A stretch of 9,666 nt of DNA, taken from Clostridia bacterium. Lineage in GTDB: Bacteria; Bacillota; Clostridia; Christensenellales; UBA1242. The notes under the pieces are model-generated. The model saw only the letters and a list, made by a program, of their open reading frames with translations, ran no database searches and had not been told where the DNA came from. Both the position numbers and the translations under genes were made by a program. Where the stretch lies: the NCBI GenBank assembly GCA_900766395.1, contig CAAFWB010000070.1, forward strand, positions 1 to 9,666, written 5' to 3'. Numbering within the stretch: the first letter of the stretch is position 1; every line of letters starts with the position of its first letter. Shown in pieces: positions 5,704-9,666 of this stretch.

Positions 5704-6039
5704 ATGGCACTAATAAAAATTGAAAATGACATATTTTTTTTGGCAGAGCGACTGAGGGAAATTGACCCCGACTATTTTATTGCACTAAACACAAAGACCA
5801 AAAATTTTGAGGTGCACAACTCGTCACAGCCCATAAATTCGTTCTGCCTTTTGGTGCCAAAAAACAAACTTGACCCAAGCCTCGTGGAATATGTCCGAAA
5901 AACTCGTGCAAACAGGCAGAAAAAACTGCTTGCAGAAATTGAGGCGGCAAACCAAAAAATGCAAAAAGAAAACGAGCAAAAAATTATTTGCGAGGCTGCG
6001 GAAAAGTTTGAAGAATTAACAAAGAACTCAAGGAGTTAA
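5704..6039 (+). CDS. Small phage structural-region protein of unknown function
   Basis: The protein has 111 residues from the ATG at 5704, which is 5 bases behind AAGGAG (5694-5699). An earlier in-frame ATG at 5671 lies inside the post-capsid stem-loop and has no ribosome site. The N-terminal half is compact and mixed: FFLAERLREIDPDYFIALNTKTKNFEVHN, then NSFCLLVPKNKLDP. The C-terminal half (64-110) is a charged helix rich in Lys, Glu and Gln that likely forms a coiled coil. Proteins with this 'YFI..N.KTKNFEVH...L..P' pattern are familiar beside capsid genes in Firmicutes phages but, as far as I know, unassigned. Position between coat and adaptor suggests a head or connector accessory role. 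It could be a head-decoration or completion factor. Confidence 0.65.
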   Translation: MALIKIENDIFFLAERLREIDPDYFIALNTKTKNFEVHNSSQPINSFCLLVPKNKLDPSLVEYVRKTRANRQKKLLAEIEAANQKMQKENEQKIICEAAEKFEELTKNSRS

Positions 6040-6040
6040 A

Positions 6041-6610
6041 ATGAAAGTTAAAGATGTTATTGAACTTGCTTGCGTGTTTTTGGGTAAGCAAGACATTTTG
6101 GAAACAAGCCTTTTTGACCAAACTCAACCAGATGCCACAGATGAACAAAATGCGGAAATAAACACTCTTGTTCGATGCCTCAATCTTGTTGTTGGCGAGA
6201 TTTGTTGTGATTATATTCCGCTTGTTCATAGTGAGGAAATTGAGGTTGCGGGCGGCAAATTTGAGTTCTCAAAACTCACAAAAATCGCAATGGAAATTTT
6301 GGCAATAAGAGATAAAAACGGAGATAAAATTCGTTGCAAACTCAGTCCGTCATATGTGAACTTGCCTGACGGGAAATATGTGATCGAATACTCCTATGTT
6401 CCTGCAAAACTCACATTTTTGGACGACATGCCCGCTTTTTATTGCAGGGTTGCGGACAGAGTTTTTGCCTATGGCGTTGCAATGGAATATTCGCTGCTTT
6501 CTTCTCTTTATGACGAAATGGACATTTGGCAATCACGATTTCGCGACGGAATTGAGATTGCGACGCAAAAACATTCAGAAATGAGACTTCCAAGGAGGAG
6601 GTGGTTTTGA
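6041..6610 (+). CDS. Head-tail adaptor (connector) protein, podovirus type
   Basis: The 189-residue protein lies directly between the capsid region and the nozzle-like gene, the usual place of the ring that extends the portal. The N-terminal helices (1-60) are followed by a beta-rich middle (EEIEVAGGKFEFSKL, 65-79, and ILAIRDKNGDKIRCKLSPSYVNLPDGKYVIEYSYVP, 86-121). A long helical segment (134-180) comes next, then the basic/aromatic C-terminus RLPRRRWF. This order (helices, small beta domain, helices, basic tail) is typical of P22 gp4- or T7 gp11-like adaptors of Gram-positive podophages. AAGGAG at 6030-6035 supports the ATG. Its stop overlaps the next start as TGATG. A head-completion protein is the alternative. 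Confidence 0.65.
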   Translation: MKVKDVIELACVFLGKQDILETSLFDQTQPDATDEQNAEINTLVRCLNLVVGEICCDYIPLVHSEEIEVAGGKFEFSKLTKIAMEILAIRDKNGDKIRCKLSPSYVNLPDGKYVIEYSYVPAKLTFLDDMPAFYCRVADRVFAYGVAMEYSLLSSLYDEMDIWQSRFRDGIEIATQKHSEMRLPRRRWF

Positions 6611-8112
6611 TGTTTTTGCATAAAAGAATCCCGTCAAAAAAATACACCAACTACAAAATTGATTATTCGATCTTTGGGTCTGGAATGAATGCGGATAAAG
6701 ACGAAAATTTGCTGTCAACAAAAAAGGCAAAACTCCATTACAACTATGATGTTTTGAGCGGTGCGCTAAAAACTGGAATTGGGTTCAAGGACCTCACACT
6801 TCCAAAAACGCGAGAACCAAACTCTTTGGAGCGTGGGATTGAACTTCCGGAGAATGTTGGGTTTAATGGGGTTTGGCACTTCAAATATTATTCTCAAACT
6901 GATCATCGAAAAGACCATTTTTTGATTTATTATGGCGACGACTCAAATCTTTATTGGTGCAAACTTGTCAGCAAGTATTCACAGTCTTTTTTGGTTAATG
7001 AAAACCTTTCGTTTCCAACAAGACCAAATGCACTTCAATATAGGCTTAACAACGAAGATGTCATGATTTTCACCGAGCCTTCATCAAACATGATGGTTTG
7101 GCCACCAGAACGAGACGCATATGTGGTTGAAGGTGCACCAAAAGTTGTTTCGATGTGCTTGCACTACGAGCGACTTTTTGCCATTGTGGAAGGGGAACGT
7201 GTGCAACTTCGTTTTTCTGACGATCTCAATCCAACAAACTGGACAACAAGTGCGACAGAGGGCGGATATATTGAGCTTTTGGATGAACGTGGTCCAATGA
7301 ACAAAGTTTTGAGTTTTGGAGATTATCTCTATGTTTTTCGCGACTTTGGGATTTCGCGTATCACAGCGTTTGGCGACCAGCAAGATTTTTCTGTTAGCGG
7401 TGTCCATACATCAAGCGGAAAAATTTATGAGGGAAGTGTGACGGTGTGCGGAAATCAGATTCTGTATCTTTCAAAAAACGGAATTTACTCATTTGACGGA
7501 GTTGGTGCAACAAAGCTCAATCTTGACATTGATTCACTCTTTGAGGGAGTGACAAACGAGGGCTGTTCTGGCGCTTATCTTGATAATAAATACTATCTTG
7601 CTTGCAAACTGAATTTTGGAGATGGAGAGACTGTTGGTTGCGAAAGTGGTGCATACTCCAATAATGCACTCATTGAACTCGATTTGGTTTCGGGCAATCT
7701 CAATATTGTGCGTGGGGTCGACATTGTCAGCATGACCGCCGTCAGCGAGGGGTATATATCCAAACTTATCTGTTGCTTTGGTGGTGACCACAAAAACAGA
7801 ATTGGCGAACTTTCTCATGATGGTGCAATTTTTGGAACTCCACTCAAAAAGGCGTGGATTTCTCCAAAAAGCGATTTTGGTTATGCGGACAAGAAAAAAA
7901 TTATCAAAAAAATTAGTCTTGTGACCAAAGCGAACATGAAAGTCAAGATAAAGACCGAAAACGGCACAAAAACTTTGGTTTTTGGGGCAAGCGACAAACC
8001 GCAAACAAAACGACCCAATGTTGTCGGCAAGCAAATTGAAATATCCTTTTTGGTTGATGGAGCATCAGCGGACATTTCAAAACCTGAGATTGTTGTTGGG
8101 GTTGAAAATTGA
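6610..8112 (+). CDS. Podovirus nozzle / tail-hub-like protein (beta-propeller type)
   Basis: The protein has 500 residues from the ATG at 6610, driven by GGAGG (6597-6601). A GTG at 6601 lies in the Shine-Dalgarno site and is rejected. It is rich in short beta-strands. The most recognisable part is 177-310: PKVVSMCLHYERLFAI, then LRFSDDLNPTNW (200-211), GYIELLDERGPM (219-230), GDYLYVFRDFGISRITAFGD (237-256) and LYLSKNGIYSFDG (285-297). These repeated 'Y/F-x-D/G, aromatic' blades and the 'SDxLNPTNW' motif are typical of nozzle or tail-tube-B proteins that close the tail and hold DNA in podophages. The N-terminus is basic and aromatic. It follows the adaptor, matching the assembly order portal, adaptor, nozzle. 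Family naming is inferred. The frame is intact. Confidence 0.68.
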   Translation: MFLHKRIPSKKYTNYKIDYSIFGSGMNADKDENLLSTKKAKLHYNYDVLSGALKTGIGFKDLTLPKTREPNSLERGIELPENVGFNGVWHFKYYSQTDHRKDHFLIYYGDDSNLYWCKLVSKYSQSFLVNENLSFPTRPNALQYRLNNEDVMIFTEPSSNMMVWPPERDAYVVEGAPKVVSMCLHYERLFAIVEGERVQLRFSDDLNPTNWTTSATEGGYIELLDERGPMNKVLSFGDYLYVFRDFGISRITAFGDQQDFSVSGVHTSSGKIYEGSVTVCGNQILYLSKNGIYSFDGVGATKLNLDIDSLFEGVTNEGCSGAYLDNKYYLACKLNFGDGETVGCESGAYSNNALIELDLVSGNLNIVRGVDIVSMTAVSEGYISKLICCFGGDHKNRIGELSHDGAIFGTPLKKAWISPKSDFGYADKKKIIKKISLVTKANMKVKIKTENGTKTLVFGASDKPQTKRPNVVGKQIEISFLVDGASADISKPEIVVGVEN

Positions 8113-9116
8113 TGCGTATTATGAGCGCAGATGAACTTTGGCACGCATTTCAGCGTCCAAAGCACATTTCGCGCATAAAGTTTGGAGGACGTATGTATGA
8201 GTATAAATTTTCTGACGGAGAAGGCATGAAAACCTCTGCGGAAGAACTCAAAGACAAAATTAAAAACATTGATGACAAATATAAACTCGATTTGACTTTT
8301 GATTCAACAAAAGACGATATTTCACTCAATCTTGAAAGACAAAAATATTCAAGACCAAGCGATGAAGATATAAGAAAGCAGGCGGAAGACTCTCTCAAAA
8401 GTTATGAGGACAAAGAGCAAAAAGACATTGAAAATGAATACGCTGCTGGCAACAGAAAACTTGATGAAGAGAGCCAAAAACTGGGTGGCAACTTTGAGTC
8501 ACAAAGCAAAAAGATTGAACAAACCTATGAAAACGCGAAAGAAAGCAACAAAAATACTTTTATTCGAAGAGGACTTTCAAGAAGTTCAATCATGCAAGAA
8601 AACTTGAAAAATCTTGACGAAAGCAAAAATGCCGCACAAGATACGCTTGCAAAAGAACTCAAACAAAATCTTGAAAAAATCACCATTGAAAGAGACTTGC
8701 TTGAAACACAAAAACAAAGTGCGCTCGAAAGCTTTAACATTGCCTATGCTGTCAAACTTTCTGAAAAGATAAACAAGTTAACGGAAAGTGCAAAACAAGC
8801 CGAAGATGCGGTCGCAAAATATAACAACCAGCTCGAAGAAAAAGAAAAGAAGTTTGCTTTGTCTCAACAAGAGCATAACATCAAGCAAGACAACCAAAAA
8901 CTCAAAGACAACAAGTTTGTTCTTGACTACATAAACGAGTATGGCAGGGTTGGTCTTGATTGGCTCATCGCAAAAGAAAAATTGACAGCCGCAAAAGATT
9001 CCATAAAAGGGCTTTCAAAAGAGCAAGCACTTGCTCAAATTGAAAGGGACGGATATCGTGATATTTTGGGCGATAGCGTTTATAAATCTCTTATTAATTA
9101 TGTTAAAGGCATATAA
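8112..9116 (+). CDS. Long coiled-coil phage protein (tail, ejection or needle-like)
   Basis: The protein has 334 residues from the ATG at 8112, which overlaps the previous stop as TGATG. No good Shine-Dalgarno is seen, so it depends on coupling. A TTG one codon upstream is unlikely. The N-terminal 35 residues look folded (ELWHAFQRPKHISRIKFGGR, then MYEYKFSDGEG). Residues about 42-265 are almost all charged helix, interrupted at 149-160 by NTFIRRGLSRSSI, a break I associate with phage tail or virion helical proteins. The C-terminal 65 residues are again compact (FVLDYINEYGRVGLDWLIAKEK and DGYRDILGDSVYKSLINYVKGI). It occupies the place of tail needle, ejection proteins or tail fibre. No enzyme motif, transmembrane segment or receptor-binding beta-helix is seen. 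An ejected internal protein or trimeric needle fits best, but this is a guess. Confidence 0.55.
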   Translation: MRIMSADELWHAFQRPKHISRIKFGGRMYEYKFSDGEGMKTSAEELKDKIKNIDDKYKLDLTFDSTKDDISLNLERQKYSRPSDEDIRKQAEDSLKSYEDKEQKDIENEYAAGNRKLDEESQKLGGNFESQSKKIEQTYENAKESNKNTFIRRGLSRSSIMQENLKNLDESKNAAQDTLAKELKQNLEKITIERDLLETQKQSALESFNIAYAVKLSEKINKLTESAKQAEDAVAKYNNQLEEKEKKFALSQQEHNIKQDNQKLKDNKFVLDYINEYGRVGLDWLIAKEKLTAAKDSIKGLSKEQALAQIERDGYRDILGDSVYKSLINYVKGI

Positions 9117-9121
9117 AAATT

Positions 9122-9349
9122 ATGTGGGACGAGGTTTTTAAAATTGCTCTCACAAATGGAATTTTTGCAGCACTTTTTGTGGCACTCCTTTGTTATGTGT
9201 TAAAAGATAGTGCAGCGCGCGAAAAGAAATATCAAAACACGATTGAAAAACTATCAAATCATCTTGATGTTGTTGAAGACATCAAAGAAGATGTTGAAGA
9301 AGTCAAAACAATCATTGAAACAAAATCAAAACGAAAAAAATCATCATAA
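9122..9349 (+). CDS. BhlA/UviB-like holin
   Basis: The 75-residue protein matches the BhlA/UviB (Holin_BhlA) layout. The short N-terminus MWDEVFKIALTNGIFAALF continues into a single membrane helix (about 10-27). An amphipathic/coiled-coil helix follows (AREKKYQNTIEKLSNHL, then VVEDIKEDVEEVKTII), and the tail is basic (KSKRKKSS). These proteins permeabilise the membrane at the end of phage infection or bacteriocin release. It is the last gene of the operon, 5 bases after the coiled-coil gene with only a weak AAAGG upstream, and a terminator follows. No endolysin lies next to it in this window, so lysis would need an enzyme from elsewhere. It might instead serve a different membrane role. Confidence 0.85.
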   Translation: MWDEVFKIALTNGIFAALFVALLCYVLKDSAAREKKYQNTIEKLSNHLDVVEDIKEDVEEVKTIIETKSKRKKSS

Positions 9350-9353
9350 AAAG

Positions 9354-9379
9354 ACAGGGGAATTCAACCCTGTTTTTTT
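9354..9379 (+). terminator. Rho-independent terminator of the particle operon
   Basis: ACAGGG (9354-9359) pairs perfectly with CCCTGT (9368-9373) around an 8-nt loop, followed by T residues to 9379. It starts five bases after the holin stop and closes the operon before the second structured repeat. Confidence 0.85.
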
Positions 9380-9391
9380 ATTGCATAATAT

Positions 9392-9652
9392 TGTTCTTTT
9401 TCGAGTTGCGAAAAAGAACCAAAAAGCGTGGGGAATTTGGATTTTCCCCACACCCCTTAAAACCACCCTTGGCGAAGCGGGGCAATAGGTCAACTCGGAC
9501 TGCGAATAAAAAGAGTTTTGCTCAAATTGGGAGCAAAACTTTTTCTTTTTATTCTTGCCCTCGTGGAAGCATAAAACACAAAACAGTGTCAAGTGCAAGT
9601 GCATTTGAGAACGAGTGTTCTCAAACACTTGACATAGTTTTTTTGCTTATGC
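9392..9652 (+). repeat. 261-nt structured repeat, copy B (four hairpins)
   Basis: Same element and orientation as 387-647. Hairpin 1 pairs 9393-9403 with 9409-9419. Hairpin 2 pairs GTGGGGAA (9428-9435) with TTCCCCAC (9444-9451), so three base pairs differ from copy A while all still pair. Hairpin 3 pairs AGTTTTGCTC (9514-9523) with GAGCAAAACT (9531-9540), again with compensated differences. Hairpin 4 pairs GCATAA (9569-9574) with TTATGC (9647-9652) and TGTCAAGTG (9587-9595) with CACTTGACA (9626-9634). Its inner 9-bp stem (9604-9612 with 9617-9625) is perfect here where copy A has one mismatch. Thirteen bases separate it from the operon terminator. It is complete within the window. Confidence 0.85.
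9510..9550 (+). terminator. Terminator-like hairpin inside repeat copy B
   Basis: A perfect 10-bp stem (9514-9523 with 9531-9540) with a 7-nt loop is preceded by an A-run and followed by TTTT, C and five more T residues. It corresponds to the hairpin at 503-540 in copy A with different stem bases but the same pairing. Because a full terminator already lies at 9354, this one would be a back-up for the operon, or serve the repeat itself. Confidence 0.55.
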
Positions 9653-9666
9653 AAGTTTGCTGATAA

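Noticed and set aside
7534..8034. Minus-strand ORF of 166 residues inside the nozzle-like gene
   Set aside because: It is antisense to a gene with recognisable motifs and has no start signal.
1334..9349. A large terminase hidden in one of the operon genes
   Set aside because: None of the translated proteins shows a Walker A loop, an acidic Walker B strand or the nuclease Asp triad. The two largest are portal-like and propeller-like.
9391..9663. Plus-strand ORF of 90 residues over repeat copy B
   Set aside because: It runs through all four hairpins, differs from the counterpart in copy A and has no Shine-Dalgarno site.

Overview
The window is AT-rich and reads as a chromosomal piece of a low-GC, Firmicutes/Clostridia-like bacterium. 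That host guess is an inference. It rests on consensus Gram-positive Shine-Dalgarno sites (AAGGAG/GGAGG), a BhlA/UviB-type holin, a membrane-anchored InlB B-repeat protein and A/T-rich codons. TGA acts as a stop throughout.

Layout. Positions 1-386 hold the 3' end of a host-type surface protein (InlB-like repeat plus C-terminal membrane anchor). From the base after its stop codon, 387-647 is a 261-nt repeat of four successive hairpins. A second 261-nt copy in the same orientation lies at 9392-9652. The two copies differ mostly in ways that keep the stems paired, so the fold looks selected. Positions 648-882 have no gene but are structured: an isolated hairpin, a perfect 8-bp hairpin next to a G-rich patch, and a nested palindrome before a small Cro/CI-type regulator (883-1107). 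A terminator-like hairpin and a very AT-rich region with three 21-23-nt-spaced repeats follow (1108-1333).

Positions 1334-9349 are one tightly packed + strand operon. In order it holds a terminase-small-subunit-like protein lacking its N-terminal HTH half, a small Cys-rich (zinc-binding?) protein, a P22-like portal, a scaffold protein, a major capsid protein, a small unknown protein, a head-tail adaptor, a nozzle/tail-hub-like protein, a long coiled-coil protein and a BhlA/UviB-like holin. A Rho-independent terminator (9354-9379) closes it. Most genes touch or overlap (TGATG, TAATG), or are separated only by a Shine-Dalgarno site.

Interpretation. The cassette could build a short-tailed (podovirus-type) particle: portal, scaffold and capsid make the head, adaptor and nozzle make the tail stub, and the coiled-coil protein may be an ejected or tail component. 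No large terminase, integrase, replication gene, receptor-binding protein or endolysin is present between the two flanking repeats. It may be a domesticated prophage remnant, a GTA-like or satellite-like particle locus that relies on genes elsewhere, or half of a split prophage. The two most interesting signals are the packaging-deficient particle cassette and the covarying 261-nt structured repeats that bracket it.
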